Assembly: GCF_032918005.1 (NCBI RefSeq)
Contig: NZ_CP136628.1
Location: forward strand, 4,697,501 to 4,761,500
From: Bradyrhizobium sp. NDS-1
Lineage (GTDB): Bacteria > Pseudomonadota > Alphaproteobacteria > Rhizobiales > Xanthobacteraceae
Length of the DNA stretch: 64,000 bases
Reading direction: 5' to 3'
A program made the position numbers and the translations under genes. Positions 33,687 to 45,053 of this stretch are shown here, one piece after another; positions within the stretch are counted from its first letter, which is position 1, and every line of letters begins with the position of its first letter. Below the pieces are notes generated by a model that saw nothing but the letters and a program-made list of their open reading frames with translations, made no database searches and had not been told where the DNA came from.

Positions 33687-34301
33687 ATGACCATCCTGAC
33701 CAGCCTTTGGACCGAATCCGCCGACGGCCGGATCGGCATCCTGATGTCGGCGCTATCAGGGATCGCGATGGCGCTCGCGGTCGCGCTGGCGATGACGGTC
33801 TATTTCCGCCTGAGCTACCGGACCTGGCGGGACGTTGCCAGACATGGCCTTGGCGTGCTCGCCGCGGTCGCCCTGTTCGCCTTCGCCGCCTACGACATGC
33901 GCCATGCTGCGCTGGCCTATCTCGGCCTCAATCCGTCCAAGCCCGCGATCGAGTTTGAGATCCGCATGCCCCGGGAGATGCTGACGGCCGCGACCGACAC
34001 CCAGATCGAGTTGCACACCGATCGTAACCAGACGCTGGCCTTGGTCGACGGCGTGCGCGACCTCTCCGACGGCCGCACGATGCTGCGCGGCGCGGTCGCG
34101 CTCAACCACCGCACCGCGGACCGCGTGCTGGTCGTGAACCTGCCGGGCAAAGGCATTTTCGAGTTCCGTCTCCGACTGCCGGCCGAGCCGCATCGCTCCG
34201 AGCAGTTCGGCCCCTGGCACCTCGCCGACCGCATCGCCTCGCCGCTCGCCGGCCCCGTGGCGCCGCAGGACGCCTACACGATCCGCTACCGCGTGCTTTA
34301 A
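33687..34301 (+). CDS. Hypothetical membrane-anchored protein
   Basis: 204 aa. Two hydrophobic spans lie at about residues 20-40 (GIAMALAVALAMTVYF) and 55-75 (LGVLAAVALFAFAAYDM). A soluble part with beta-strand character, rich in Arg and Glu, follows and begins near PAIEFEIRMPREML. No domain is recognised. Its topology suggests a periplasmic C-terminal domain. It stands 69 bases before the metallophosphoesterase on the same strand. Confidence 0.75.
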   Translation: MTILTSLWTESADGRIGILMSALSGIAMALAVALAMTVYFRLSYRTWRDVARHGLGVLAAVALFAFAAYDMRHAALAYLGLNPSKPAIEFEIRMPREMLTAATDTQIELHTDRNQTLALVDGVRDLSDGRTMLRGAVALNHRTADRVLVVNLPGKGIFEFRLRLPAEPHRSEQFGPWHLADRIASPLAGPVAPQDAYTIRYRVL

Positions 34302-34370
34302 ACTTTGTTCGTTGCGATCCATGCCGGCGCCGTCATCGTTCCGAGGCGCGACAAGGGGTAGGATGATCGC

Positions 34371-35213
34371 ATGCCCGAATTTCGCCTGACGCAGATTTCC
34401 GACACGCATCTCGGCCGCCGCTTCCCTGGCCTCGTCGCCAACTTCCATCGCGTTTGCGAGCACATCGACGCCGACAGGCCCGACCTCGTCGTCAACAGCG
34501 GCGACGTCGCCTTCGACGGGCCGACCAGCCGCGAGGATGTCGTCTTCGCAAAGGGCCTGCATGACGCGCTGCCCGTCGCGTGCCGCTACCTGCCCGGCAA
34601 TCACGACATCGGCGACAATCCGACCGCGATCGGGCCGGCGCCGAAGCCGCCGGTCAGCGAAGCGCACCGCCGGCAATTCTGCGATATCATCGGCGAAGAC
34701 CATTGGTCGTTCGAGGCCGCAGGCTGGCGCTTCATCGGCCTCAACTCACTGGTGATGAATTCAGGGCTCGCCTTCGAGGCAGAACAGTTCGACTGGCTGG
34801 CATCCGAGATCGCGCAGACGAACGGCAAACCGGTCGCGCTGTTCCTGCACAAGCCGGTGTTTCTCAACCTGCCCGACGATCCCGAGCTGCCTGAGACCTC
34901 GATCCGCTACGTGCCGCAGCCGGCACGGGCGCGGTTGATCGAGATGTTTGAGCGCGTCGATCTGCGTCTCATCGCCAGCGGCCACGTGCACCAGCGGCGC
35001 GATTTCAGCTACCGCCACACCCGCCATGTCTGGGCGCCATCGGCCGGCTTCGTCATCAACGACCAGCGCCAGGATCGCATCGCGATCAAAGAGGTCGGCC
35101 TGGTCGAGTATCGCTTCCGGCCCGACAGTTTCGAGGTTCGCCACGTCAGGGCCGCAGGCCAGGTCGATGTCGACATCGAAGAGCTCCTCGCCCAGATGGG
35201 CGGCGAGCATTGA
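34371..35213 (+). CDS. Calcineurin-like metallophosphoesterase
   Basis: 280 aa. Metal-binding motifs in order: LTQISDTHLGRRFPG (D-x-H), VVNSGDVAFDGP (GD), YLPGNHDIGDN (GNHD), ALFLHKPVFL and IASGHVHQRRDF (GH-x-H). All five are present. It resembles CpdA-like cyclic-nucleotide phosphodiesterases and broad phosphoesterases. No signal peptide. The substrate is not determined. Confidence 0.92.
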   Translation: MPEFRLTQISDTHLGRRFPGLVANFHRVCEHIDADRPDLVVNSGDVAFDGPTSREDVVFAKGLHDALPVACRYLPGNHDIGDNPTAIGPAPKPPVSEAHRRQFCDIIGEDHWSFEAAGWRFIGLNSLVMNSGLAFEAEQFDWLASEIAQTNGKPVALFLHKPVFLNLPDDPELPETSIRYVPQPARARLIEMFERVDLRLIASGHVHQRRDFSYRHTRHVWAPSAGFVINDQRQDRIAIKEVGLVEYRFRPDSFEVRHVRAAGQVDVDIEELLAQMGGEH

Positions 35214-35228
35214 GGCGCGCCGATCGAC

Positions 35229-35531
35229 TCAAGCGACGCTCTTGAGGTCCTGCTGGATCGCGGCGAGCAAGGATTGCAGCGCCGCGCTGTTCACCGGCTT
35301 GCCCGCCAGATCATTGGCAACCGGCCGCCTGGCAGGCTGGGCCGTCTTGAGCGGACGCTTCGGGAACGGCGGCGGGGGCGGTGCCGGCACTGCAGGTCGC
35401 GCAAATTCGCCGTCCTCCTCGGAGCGCACGAACTTGCCGTGAATGACGTCGTCATGGCGGCCCATGACGAACATCGCCACCCAATAGCCGGCAGCAAGCA
35501 GGATTACACAGAAAATACCAATCTCTAACAT
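35229..35531 (-). CDS. Small membrane-anchored, proline-rich hypothetical protein
   Basis: 100 aa. An N-terminal span MLEIGIFCVILLAAGYWVAM is followed by a basic and Pro-rich cytoplasmic or periplasmic tail (APPPPPFPKRPLK) and a C-terminal amphipathic helix. No family is recognised. It converges on the metallophosphoesterase, 15 bases apart. Confidence 0.7.
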   Translation of the reverse strand: MLEIGIFCVILLAAGYWVAMFVMGRHDDVIHGKFVRSEEDGEFARPAVPAPPPPPFPKRPLKTAQPARRPVANDLAGKPVNSAALQSLLAAIQQDLKSVA

Positions 35532-35701
35532 CGCAGCACCTGAAATATGCGCGATGATTCAATGCCTTCGTCGGCGCGTCAATGAACGGACGGTCACACA
35601 CGCGGCTTTTGCCATGAGGTGTGACCATTTGGTGACTCTTTCTTAACTATCTGCACGCCGCATGTGGCCTCGGAGCCACGGGAGTCCCAGTCCTTGTCGT
35701 G

Positions 35702-36724
35702 CTAGGCCTTGTCTTGCCCGACCCGGACCAGCTGCTTACCGAAATTGGCGCCCTTCAGCAGCCCCATGAAGGCGCCGGGCGCGCTCTCCAGGCCCTCGGT
35801 GACGAACTCCTTGTATTTGACCTTGCCGTCGCGGACCCAGGCCGACATGTCGCGCAGGAAGTCGCCATGGCGGGCTGCGAAGTCGGAGACGATGAAGCCG
35901 CGAAAGGTCAGCCGCTTGGTCAGCGTCGCGCGCATCATGGATGCGGCCCATTTCGGCGGCTTGGCCTCGGTGTCGTTGTAGTGCGCGATCAGGCCGCAGA
36001 CCGGCACGCGGGCGAACGGGTTGAGCAGCGGGAACACCGCCTCGAACACGGCGCCGCCGACATTCTCGAAATAGACGTCGATGCCCTTCGGGCAGGCGTC
36101 CTTCAGTTTCGCGGCGAGATCGGGATCGCGATGATCGATACAGGCGTCGAAGCCGAGCTCTTTCACCACGTAATCGCACTTGTCCTTGCCGCCGGCGATG
36201 CCGACCGCACGGGCGCCCTTGATCTTCGCGATCTGGCCGACGGCCGAGCCGACCGCGCCGGACGCACCGGCAACGACGACGGTCTCGCCGGCTTGCGGCT
36301 TGCCGATGTCGAGCAGGCCCGTGTAGGCGGTCATGCCGGGCATGCCGAGCACGCCGACCGACGTCGAGATCGGGCCGAGCTTGGGATCAACCTTGGCCAG
36401 GCCCTTGCCGCTGGAGATCGCATGCGTCTGCCAGCCGGAACGGATGCGCACGATGTCGCCTTTGGCGAAATCCGGATTGTTGGACGCCGCAACCTCGCTG
36501 ACCGCCTCGCCTTCCATCACCCCGCCGATCGGCACTGGAGCCGCGTAGGAGGGCCCTTCGCTCATGCGCCCGCGCATATAGGGATCGAGCGACAGCCAGA
36601 TCGTGCGCAGCAAGACCTCGCCCGGCCCTGGCGTTGGAACAGCAAATTCCTCCAGACGAAAATCAGACGGCTTGGGTTCGCCGACGGGACGCGCGGCGAG
36701 AACGATGCGCTTGGCTTGGGACAT
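35702..36724 (-). CDS. NADP-dependent medium-chain oxidoreductase
   Basis: 340 aa, MDR superfamily without zinc. N-terminal IWLSLDPYMRGRMSEGPSYA is followed by the Rossmann motif VVVAGASGAVGSAVGQIAKI at about residue 150, then GIDVYFENVGGAVFEAVFPL. This is the CurA/leukotriene B4 dehydrogenase-like branch, which reduces alkenals or enones with NADPH. It probably serves in detoxification. Confidence 0.92.
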   Translation of the reverse strand: MSQAKRIVLAARPVGEPKPSDFRLEEFAVPTPGPGEVLLRTIWLSLDPYMRGRMSEGPSYAAPVPIGGVMEGEAVSEVAASNNPDFAKGDIVRIRSGWQTHAISSGKGLAKVDPKLGPISTSVGVLGMPGMTAYTGLLDIGKPQAGETVVVAGASGAVGSAVGQIAKIKGARAVGIAGGKDKCDYVVKELGFDACIDHRDPDLAAKLKDACPKGIDVYFENVGGAVFEAVFPLLNPFARVPVCGLIAHYNDTEAKPPKWAASMMRATLTKRLTFRGFIVSDFAARHGDFLRDMSAWVRDGKVKYKEFVTEGLESAPGAFMGLLKGANFGKQLVRVGQDKA

Positions 36725-36825
36725 GGCTTCCTCCGAATTGTGTTTCGGCGTGAACGGAAGCGGAGGCAGCGAGGCGCGTCAATACAAAAGCGAAGGAGCG
36801 ATTGGACGCAGCGGCTCGCACAGCT

Positions 36826-36968
36826 CGCGTGTCCCGGACGCGCAGCAACGTGAAACGTTGCTGCGCAGAGCCTGGAGCCAGATAGCAACAGGACAAGATG
36901 CGGAGACGTGGGCCCCGGCTCTGCAGCACATCACCGAAGAGGTGCTGCGCCGCGTCCGGGGCACGAGA
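36826..36968. repeat. Repeat family F, long copy
   Basis: GTCCCGGACGCGCAGCAACG on the left is repeated in inverted form as GCTGCGCCGCGTCCGGGGC on the right, with CGGCTCTGCAGCACA in the centre. A half copy is at 7308-7376. It fills most of the gap between the oxidoreductase start and the guaB stop. Confidence 0.72.
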
Positions 36969-36977
36969 TCGGAGGTA

Positions 36978-38690
<1,713 letters not shown>

Positions 38691-38800
38691 AGTCGTTCCG
38701 GGCGCGACGAAGTCGCGAGCCCGGAATCCATCCCGCAGCCATCCCTGCGGCCCAATGGATTCCGGGCTCGCGCTTATGGGGCGTCCCCCGGAATGACGAC
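38691..38800. repeat. Repeat family B, second copy
   Basis: GTCGTTCCGGGCGCGACGAA to GTCCCCCGGAATGACGAC, with central AATGGATTCCGGGCTCGCG. It resembles the copies at 31544 and 50774. It lies between guaB and the DHA2-like exporter. Confidence 0.78.
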
Positions 38801-38924
38801 AGAGGGTCACACCGTTGTTACGCAGGATTTAGGTGCTATGCGTTGATGCGCAATGGTCGCAGCCGAGCGGCGGTGTTAAGCCGCAATTCGCACCCTTCCT
38901 TCCGATTTTCATTACCAATCCGAC

Positions 38925-40415
38925 ATGGTCGATAAGCAACGCGTCATCCCGCTGATCGTGGCCACCGCGCTCTTCATGGAGAACATGGACTCCACGGTGA
39001 TCGCCACTTCGCTGCCGGCGATCGCGGCCGACATCGGCACAAGTCCGCTGACGCTCAAGCTCGCAATCACGTCCTACCTGCTGTCGCTCGCGGTGTTCAT
39101 CCCGGCGAGCGGCTGGACCGCCGACCGCTTCGGCGCGCGGATGGTGTTCGCGGTCGCGGTGGGCGTGTTCATGGTCGGCTCGGTCGGCTGCGCGCTCTCC
39201 ACCTCGGTCACCGATTTCGTGTTCGCGCGCATCCTGCAAGGCATGGGCGGGGCGATGATGACGCCGGTCGGGCGCCTCGTGCTGCTGCGCTCGGTCGACA
39301 AGAGCGCCCTGGTCAATGCGATGGCGTGGGTCACAGTCCCTGCCCTGATCGGCCCCGTGATCGGCCCGCCGCTCGGCGGCTTCATCACCACCTACGCGTC
39401 CTGGCACTGGATCTTTCTGATCAACATCCCGATCGGGCTGCTCGGCATCTTCATGGCGCTGCGCTTCATCGATCCCATCAAGAGCGAGACGCAGGAGCCG
39501 TTCGATCTCTACGGCATGGTGCTCGCTGGGATCGGGCTTGCCGGCATCGCGTTCGGACTCTCCGTTGCCGGACTGAACCTTCTGCCGTGGAGCACGGTCG
39601 CCGCCCTGGTCGTGGGTGGCGCGATCTCCATGACACTCTATGTCCTGCACGCCCGGCGCACGGGCTCGCCGGTGCTCGATTTCTCGCTTCTGAAGCTGCC
39701 GACGCTGCGCGCGGCCGTGTTCGGCGGCTTCCTGTTCCGCCTCGGCATCGGCGCACTGCCCTTCCTGCTGCCGCTCTTGATGCAGATCGGCTTCGGCCTG
39801 TCGCCGTTCCATTCGGGCCTCGTCACCTTCGCCTCCTCGCTCGGTGCCATGGGCATGAAGACGCTGGCGGCGCGCATCATCCGTACCTTCGGCTTCCGCA
39901 ATCTGATGACGGTGAACGCGCTCGTCAGCGCGTTCTTCCTCGGCGTCTGCGCGCTGTTCACGGTGACGACGCCGCTGCTCATCATCATGGTCATCCTGGT
40001 GGTCGGCGGCTTCTTCCGCTCGCTCGAGTTCACCGCGATCAACACGGTCGCCTACGCCGACGTCGAGACCGCGCAGATGAGCCGCGCCACCACGCTCGTC
40101 AGCGTCAACCAGCAACTGGCGGTCTCGGCCGGCGTCGCGGTCGGCGCGGCCTGCGTGGAAACGACGATGTGGTTCAGCCATGCCAGCGAGATCAATGCCA
40201 CCGTGTTCGCGCCCGCCTTCATCGTGGTCGCGCTGACCTCGGCGGCGTCGAGCTGGTTCTTCTGGCAGATGCCCGCTGACGCCGGAAACGAGATCTCCGG
40301 CCGCAAGGCCGTGGAAATCGCGAGCCGCAAGGGCGCCGGCAAGGGTGCCGAGAAGGCGGCCGTCAAGGCGGCGAGCGAGGATACGCAGGACGTGCGGGAC
40401 CAGCGGCTGGGGTAG
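38925..40415 (+). CDS. MFS multidrug exporter, DHA2-like
   Basis: 496 aa with about 14 spans. The start region LFMENMDSTVIATSLPAIAA holds the DHA2 motif D1-like LDxTIVNVALP pattern. Motif A-like GWTADRFGARMVFAVAVGV and motif C-like WVTVPALIGPVIGPPLGGFI are clear. The C-terminal 40 residues are Lys- and Ala-rich and cytoplasmic. It probably extrudes drugs by proton antiport. Substrate unknown. Confidence 0.91.
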   Translation: MVDKQRVIPLIVATALFMENMDSTVIATSLPAIAADIGTSPLTLKLAITSYLLSLAVFIPASGWTADRFGARMVFAVAVGVFMVGSVGCALSTSVTDFVFARILQGMGGAMMTPVGRLVLLRSVDKSALVNAMAWVTVPALIGPVIGPPLGGFITTYASWHWIFLINIPIGLLGIFMALRFIDPIKSETQEPFDLYGMVLAGIGLAGIAFGLSVAGLNLLPWSTVAALVVGGAISMTLYVLHARRTGSPVLDFSLLKLPTLRAAVFGGFLFRLGIGALPFLLPLLMQIGFGLSPFHSGLVTFASSLGAMGMKTLAARIIRTFGFRNLMTVNALVSAFFLGVCALFTVTTPLLIIMVILVVGGFFRSLEFTAINTVAYADVETAQMSRATTLVSVNQQLAVSAGVAVGAACVETTMWFSHASEINATVFAPAFIVVALTSAASSWFFWQMPADAGNEISGRKAVEIASRKGAGKGAEKAAVKAASEDTQDVRDQRLG

Positions 40416-40425
40416 CCTCTCTCCC

Positions 40426-40512
40426 CGTCATTGCGAGCGTAGCGAAGCAATCCAGGATCTTTCCGCGGAGGGATTCTGGATTGCTTCGTCGCTTCGCTCC
40501 TCGCAATGACGG
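40426..40512. repeat. Repeat family C (CGTCATTGCGAGCGTAGCGA type)
   Basis: CGTCATTGCGAG...CTCGCAATGACG is a long near-perfect hairpin with GAAGCAATCCAG and CTGGATTGCTTCG as inner arms. It fills the gap between the convergent MFS and rlmE genes, so it may act as a bidirectional RNA hairpin. The second copy is at 57375-57461. Confidence 0.85.
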
Positions 40513-40515
40513 AGG

Positions 40516-41214
40516 CTACTCCTGTGCCCCGCCCCGAAACCCCGTCGCCAGCACGTAGCGCTCCGAGGAATCCTGCCGGCTTGCCGCGGGCTTCACATGC
40601 CGCACCGTGGCGAAGTCGCGCTTGAGCTGGGCGAGCAGATCGGCGTCGGCGCCGCTCTGAAACGTTTTGGCCAGAAACGTGCCGCCGGGCTTGAGCACGT
40701 CGCAGGCAAAGGCCGCCGCGGTCTCGACGAGGCCGACGATGCGGAGCTGGTCGGTCTTGCGGTGGCCGGTGGTGTTGGCGGCCATGTCGGACATCACGAT
40801 GTCGGCCCCGCCGCCCAGCATCGCGGTGAGCTTTTCGGGCGCGTCATTGTCCATGAAATCGAGCTGGGCGAAATCGACGCCGGGAATCTCAGGCATCTCC
40901 AACAGATCGATCGCGACGACCTTGCCCTTGCCTTCCGTGGAGCCGACGCGCTTGGCGGCGATCTGGCTCCAGCCGCCGGGCGCCGCGCCGAGATCGACCA
41001 CGGCCAAGCCGGGCTTGAGAAACCGGAACTTGTCGTCGATCTCGAGCAGCTTGAACGCCGCGCGGGAGCGGTATCCGGCCGCCTTCGCTTTGACGACATA
41101 GGGATCGTTGAGCTGCCGCTCCAGCCAGAGCTTCGACGACAATTTGCGCTTGCCGCCGGTCTTGACCTTGGTCTTGACTTGGACGTGCAAGCGGCCGGTG
41201 GTGTCCTTGGCCAT
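40516..41214 (-). CDS. rlmE: 23S rRNA 2'-O-ribose methyltransferase RlmE (FtsJ)
   Basis: 232 aa. After a basic N-terminal extension of about 30 residues, the FtsJ core has AGYRSRAAFKLLEIDDKFRF (catalytic Lys), VVDLGAAPGGWSQIAAKRVG as SAM motif I, ADIVMSDMAANTTGHRKTDQ (catalytic Asp) and GGTFLAKTFQSG (catalytic Lys). It methylates U2552 of 23S rRNA. Its start is one base after the stop of ppx/gppA. Confidence 0.96.
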   Translation of the reverse strand: MAKDTTGRLHVQVKTKVKTGGKRKLSSKLWLERQLNDPYVVKAKAAGYRSRAAFKLLEIDDKFRFLKPGLAVVDLGAAPGGWSQIAAKRVGSTEGKGKVVAIDLLEMPEIPGVDFAQLDFMDNDAPEKLTAMLGGGADIVMSDMAANTTGHRKTDQLRIVGLVETAAAFACDVLKPGGTFLAKTFQSGADADLLAQLKRDFATVRHVKPAASRQDSSERYVLATGFRGGAQE

Positions 41215-41215
41215 C

Positions 41216-42301
41216 TCACCAGCTCCTGAGCGCGCCGTCCTCGCGCATCATCTCGACCAGCATGCCTTCGCGCAGGCCCCGGTCGGCGACGCGCAGGCGC
41301 GGCAGCGGAAAGGCGCGGCGGATGGCATCGAGGATGGCGCAGCCGGCGAGCACGAGATCGGCGCGCTCGACGCTGATGCAGTTGTTGCCGGCGCGCTCCT
41401 CGTAGCTCATGCCGAGCAGCTTGTTGATGGTCGCGGTGATGTCGGAATCGTCCATCCAGATGCTGTCGATGCGGCGGCGGTCGTAGCGCGCGAGGTTGAG
41501 ATGGATACCGGCGAGCGTCGTCACCGTGCCTGATGTGCCCAGCAGGTGCATGTCGGCGAGATCGCCGCCATGTTCTTCCGCGAACGGCGCGACATGGTTT
41601 GCGACCGCCTGCTCCATCGCAGCATAGATCTCCGGCGTCACGTCGCGGCCGCCGAACTGCTCGGCGAGCGTGACCACACCATAGGGAATCGACATCCAGG
41701 CCTTGATGCGCGGCTCCGGATTCTCCGCGTCGCGCTCGATCCGCACCAGCTCGGTCGAGCCGCCGCCGATGTCGAACAGGATCGCGCCGCGCCCCCTGGG
41801 GTCGACCAGCGGCGAGCAGCCGAGCACGGCGAGCGCGGCCTCGGTCTCGCGGTCGATCACCTCGAGCTCGATGCCGGTCTCGGCCGCGACGCGGCTGCGG
41901 AAGCCCTCCGCATTCGAGGCCGCGCGGCAGGCCTCGGTTGCGATCAGCCGGAGCCGGCGCGCTTTCCGCAAGTTGATCTTGTCGCGGCAGATGCTGAGCG
42001 CGGCGATGGCGCGCTCGATCGCGGCCTCGCTGATGCACCCTGTCGCCGAGACACCTTCCCCAAGCCGGATGATGCGCGAGAAGGAATCGACGACGCGAAA
42101 GCCGTCCTGGGTCGGACAGGCGATCAGCAGCCTGCAATTGTTGGTCCCGAGGTCCAGCGCCGCATAGATGCCGGTTCCCGGCGCCTGTGCGGGGACGGAA
42201 GGTTCGGTGGCCAAAGCCACCGCCGCCATCGACCCCTCCAGCTCACCGTGCGGCCCATGTTGGCTTACATGGCCGTCGCGGAGCCGCGTGTGGTCATTCA
42301 T
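41216..42301 (-). CDS. Ppx/GppA family phosphatase
   Basis: 361 aa from ATG 42301. The actin-like ATPase fold shows IYAALDLGTNNCRLLIACP (phosphate 1), IRLGEGVSATGCISEAAIER, FDIGGGSTELVRIERD (phosphate 2), and the C-terminal RVADRGLREGM. A start at 42229 (MAAVALATEP) has a better SD, GGAGG, five bases upstream, and would give 337 aa. The product probably hydrolyses polyphosphate or pppGpp. It is read with rlmE. Confidence 0.9.
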   Translation of the reverse strand: MNDHTRLRDGHVSQHGPHGELEGSMAAVALATEPSVPAQAPGTGIYAALDLGTNNCRLLIACPTQDGFRVVDSFSRIIRLGEGVSATGCISEAAIERAIAALSICRDKINLRKARRLRLIATEACRAASNAEGFRSRVAAETGIELEVIDRETEAALAVLGCSPLVDPRGRGAILFDIGGGSTELVRIERDAENPEPRIKAWMSIPYGVVTLAEQFGGRDVTPEIYAAMEQAVANHVAPFAEEHGGDLADMHLLGTSGTVTTLAGIHLNLARYDRRRIDSIWMDDSDITATINKLLGMSYEERAGNNCISVERADLVLAGCAILDAIRRAFPLPRLRVADRGLREGMLVEMMREDGALRSW

Positions 42302-42510
42302 GCAAACTGTCTTTCCGCGGCCGGTCGGGCCGGTCTGGAATTGCTTTTTCGCCTGAAACATTAGCAGCGCGGCGGGTATGCGCAACAACGCATCACATGG
42401 GACCATGCCCATTCGTGCGTTGTCGTGAACAGGGTGGTGGGTTATCTCAGGGGAGTCCGGTGCCCTGCTGCCGCGAAAATGCGCAAATGCCGGCTTTTCA
42501 GGTCAATTCC

Positions 42511-44883
42511 ATGCAAGAACACACCAAATCGTCCACGCTCGAGAACGCTATTGCACTGCAAAAATACGGCGTCGGGCAGCCCGTCCGCCGCAAGGAGGAC
42601 GACACGCTGGTGCGCGGCAAGGGCCGCTATACCGACGATTTCAACCTGCCCGGCCAGGCCTATGCCGTGGTCGTCCGTTCCACCCATGCCCATGGCATCA
42701 TCCGCGGTATCGGCATTGACGCCGCCAAGACGATGCCTGGCGTGTTGGGGGTTTGGACCGGCAAGGATCTCGATGCCGCCGGCTACGGCCCCTTCACCTG
42801 CGGCCTGCCGCTGAAGAGCCGCGACGGCTCGCCCCTGCTTCAGACCAACCGTCAGCCGCTCGCCACCGACAAGGTCCGCTTCGTCGGCGATCCCGTCGCC
42901 TTCGTGGTGGCCGAGACGCTGGCGCAGGCGCGCGATGCTGCCGAGGCGGTCGAGCTCGACGTCGAGCCGCTGCCGGCCGTGACGGACCCCGAGGAAGCCG
43001 CCAGGCCCGGCGCGCCGCGGCTCTATGACCATATCCCCGATAACGTGGCGCTCGACTACCACTATGGCGACATGGAGAAGGTCAACGCAGCCTTCGCCAG
43101 CGCCGCCCATGTCACCAGGATCGACATCGAGAACACCCGCGTCGCCGTGGTCTCGATGGAGCCGCGCGTCGGCCTTGCCTCCTACGACAAGAAGACCGAG
43201 CGTTACACGCTGCAGGTGCCGACGCAGGGCGTCGCAGGCAACCGCGCGAACCTCGCCAAGAACCTGAAAGTGCCGAACGAGAAGGTGCGCATTCTCACCG
43301 CCAATGTCGGCGGCTCCTTCGGCATGAAGAACATCAACTATCCCGAATACATGTGCATCCTGTATGCGGCGAAGGCACTGGGCCGGCCGGTGAAATGGCT
43401 CGACGAGCGCTCGACCGCCTTCCTCTCCGACAGCCACGGCCGCGCGCAGAAGATCCATGCCGAGCTGGCGCTCGATGCCGAGGGGCATTTCCTCGCGGCC
43501 AAGCTGTCCGGCTACGGCAATGTCGGCGCCTACATCACCGGCGTCGCGCCGGGGCCGCTCTCGCTCAACACCGGCAAGAATTTTTCCAGCGTCTATCGCA
43601 CCCCGCTGATGGGCGTCGACATCAAGGTGGTGCTGACCAACACCACGCTGATGGGGGCTTATCGCGGCGCCGGCCGGCCCGAGGCGAACTACTACATGGA
43701 GCGGCTGATCGACCGCGCCGCCGACGAGATGGGCATCAACCGCCTGACCCTGCGCAAGCGCAACTTCATCAAGCCGAACCAGATCCCGTTCGCGGCCTCC
43801 TCCGGCGTCACCTATGACAGCGGCGACTTCCAGGCCGTGTTCAACAAGGCTCTCGAAATCTCCGACCACGAGAATTTCGCCAAACGCAAGAAAGAGAGCA
43901 AAAAGGCCGGCAAGCTGCGCGGCATCGCGGTCGGCTCCTATCTCGAGGTCACCGCGCCTCCCGGCGTCGAGCTCGGCAAGATCGTGTTCGACCCCGACGG
44001 CACCGTGCAGCTCATTACCGGCACGCTCGATTACGGCCAGGGCCATGCGACGCCGTTCGCTCAGGTGCTGTGCGGGCAACTCGGCGTTCCCTTCGAGAGC
44101 GTCAAGCTGGTGCAGGGAGACAGCGACATCGTCCACACCGGCAACGGCACCGGCGGCTCGCGCTCGATCACGGCAACCGGCCAGGCCATCGTGGGAGCTG
44201 CCAAGCTCGTCATCGAGAAAGGCAAACGCGCGGCGGCACACATGCTCGAAGCGTCCGAAGCCGACATCGAATTCGCCGATGGCAGCTTCACGATCGCCGG
44301 CACCGATCGCAGCATCGACATCATGGAGCTGGCAAAACGCCTGCATGACGGCAAGATGCCGGAGGGCGTGCCTGACAGCCTCGACGTCGATCACACCAGC
44401 GAACCGGTCGCCTCGGCGTTCCCGAACGGCTGCCACGTCGCCGAAGTGGAGATCGACCCGGAGACCGGCGTGGTGCAGATCGTGCGCTACAGCGCGGTCA
44501 ACGATTTCGGCACCGTGATCAACCCGCTGCTGGTCGCGGGTCAGCTCCATGGCGGCGTCGTCCAGGGCATCGGACAGGCGCTGATGGAACACATCCGCTA
44601 CGACGAGAGCGGCCAGCCGATCACGGGCTCGCTGATGGACTACGCCCTGCCCCGCGCCGAGGACGTGCCGAACATGACGGTCGGCGATCACCCGGTGCCG
44701 GCCACGACCAATCCGCTCGGCAGCAAGGGCTGCGGCGAAGCCGGCTGCGCCGGCAGCCTGTCGACCGTGGTGAACGCCGTGCTCGATGCGCTCTCGGACT
44801 ACGGCATCAAGCACATCGACATGCCGCTGACCCCCGAGCGCGTGTGGCGCGCGATCCAGGACGCGAAGAGCAAAGCGGCGTAG
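42511..44883 (+). CDS. Xanthine dehydrogenase/CO dehydrogenase-like molybdopterin large subunit (form II), orphan
   Basis: 790 aa aldehyde oxidase/xanthine dehydrogenase large-subunit fold. N-terminal VGQPVRRKEDDTLVRGKGRY is followed by YTDDFNLPGQAYAVVVRSTH. It has LMGAYRGAGRPEANYYMERL, whose AYRGAGR marks the form II group and not true CO dehydrogenase (AYxCSFR). Molybdopterin contacts include GQGHATPFAQVL, and the catalytic-Glu region is GSKGCGEAGCAGSL near residue 735. No FAD or iron-sulfur subunit is adjacent. The substrate is unknown, probably an N-heterocycle or aldehyde. Confidence 0.9.
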   Translation: MQEHTKSSTLENAIALQKYGVGQPVRRKEDDTLVRGKGRYTDDFNLPGQAYAVVVRSTHAHGIIRGIGIDAAKTMPGVLGVWTGKDLDAAGYGPFTCGLPLKSRDGSPLLQTNRQPLATDKVRFVGDPVAFVVAETLAQARDAAEAVELDVEPLPAVTDPEEAARPGAPRLYDHIPDNVALDYHYGDMEKVNAAFASAAHVTRIDIENTRVAVVSMEPRVGLASYDKKTERYTLQVPTQGVAGNRANLAKNLKVPNEKVRILTANVGGSFGMKNINYPEYMCILYAAKALGRPVKWLDERSTAFLSDSHGRAQKIHAELALDAEGHFLAAKLSGYGNVGAYITGVAPGPLSLNTGKNFSSVYRTPLMGVDIKVVLTNTTLMGAYRGAGRPEANYYMERLIDRAADEMGINRLTLRKRNFIKPNQIPFAASSGVTYDSGDFQAVFNKALEISDHENFAKRKKESKKAGKLRGIAVGSYLEVTAPPGVELGKIVFDPDGTVQLITGTLDYGQGHATPFAQVLCGQLGVPFESVKLVQGDSDIVHTGNGTGGSRSITATGQAIVGAAKLVIEKGKRAAAHMLEASEADIEFADGSFTIAGTDRSIDIMELAKRLHDGKMPEGVPDSLDVDHTSEPVASAFPNGCHVAEVEIDPETGVVQIVRYSAVNDFGTVINPLLVAGQLHGGVVQGIGQALMEHIRYDESGQPITGSLMDYALPRAEDVPNMTVGDHPVPATTNPLGSKGCGEAGCAGSLSTVVNAVLDALSDYGIKHIDMPLTPERVWRAIQDAKSKAA

Positions 44884-44907
44884 GGCAGCGTTCAGCATCC
44901 ACAACAA

Positions 44908-45012
44908 TGCTGTCATCGCCCGGCTTGACCGGGCGATCCAGTACTCCGAGGCCGTCGTGATTCACGGATAAGCCGCGGCGTACTGGATGCCCCGGACAAG
45001 CCGGGGCATGAC
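44908..45012. repeat. Repeat family A, uninterrupted copy
   Basis: TCGCCCGGCTTGACCGGGCG is one hairpin and GCCCCGGACAAGCCGGGGC a second; CCAGTACTCCGAGG and CGGCGTACTGG form the outer stem. It is the intact form of the element at 17880, which has 64 extra bases inside the first hairpin. Confidence 0.85.
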
Positions 45013-45053
45013 ACTGTCTGTGGCGCGGCTAGCGTCGCCTTGCCCGGTCTTCC

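Noticed and set aside
42442..44916. 824-residue open frame antisense to the molybdenum hydroxylase gene
   Set aside because: No domain match, runs of Ala, Arg, His and Asp typical of GC-rich shadow frames, and it mirrors a clear gene.
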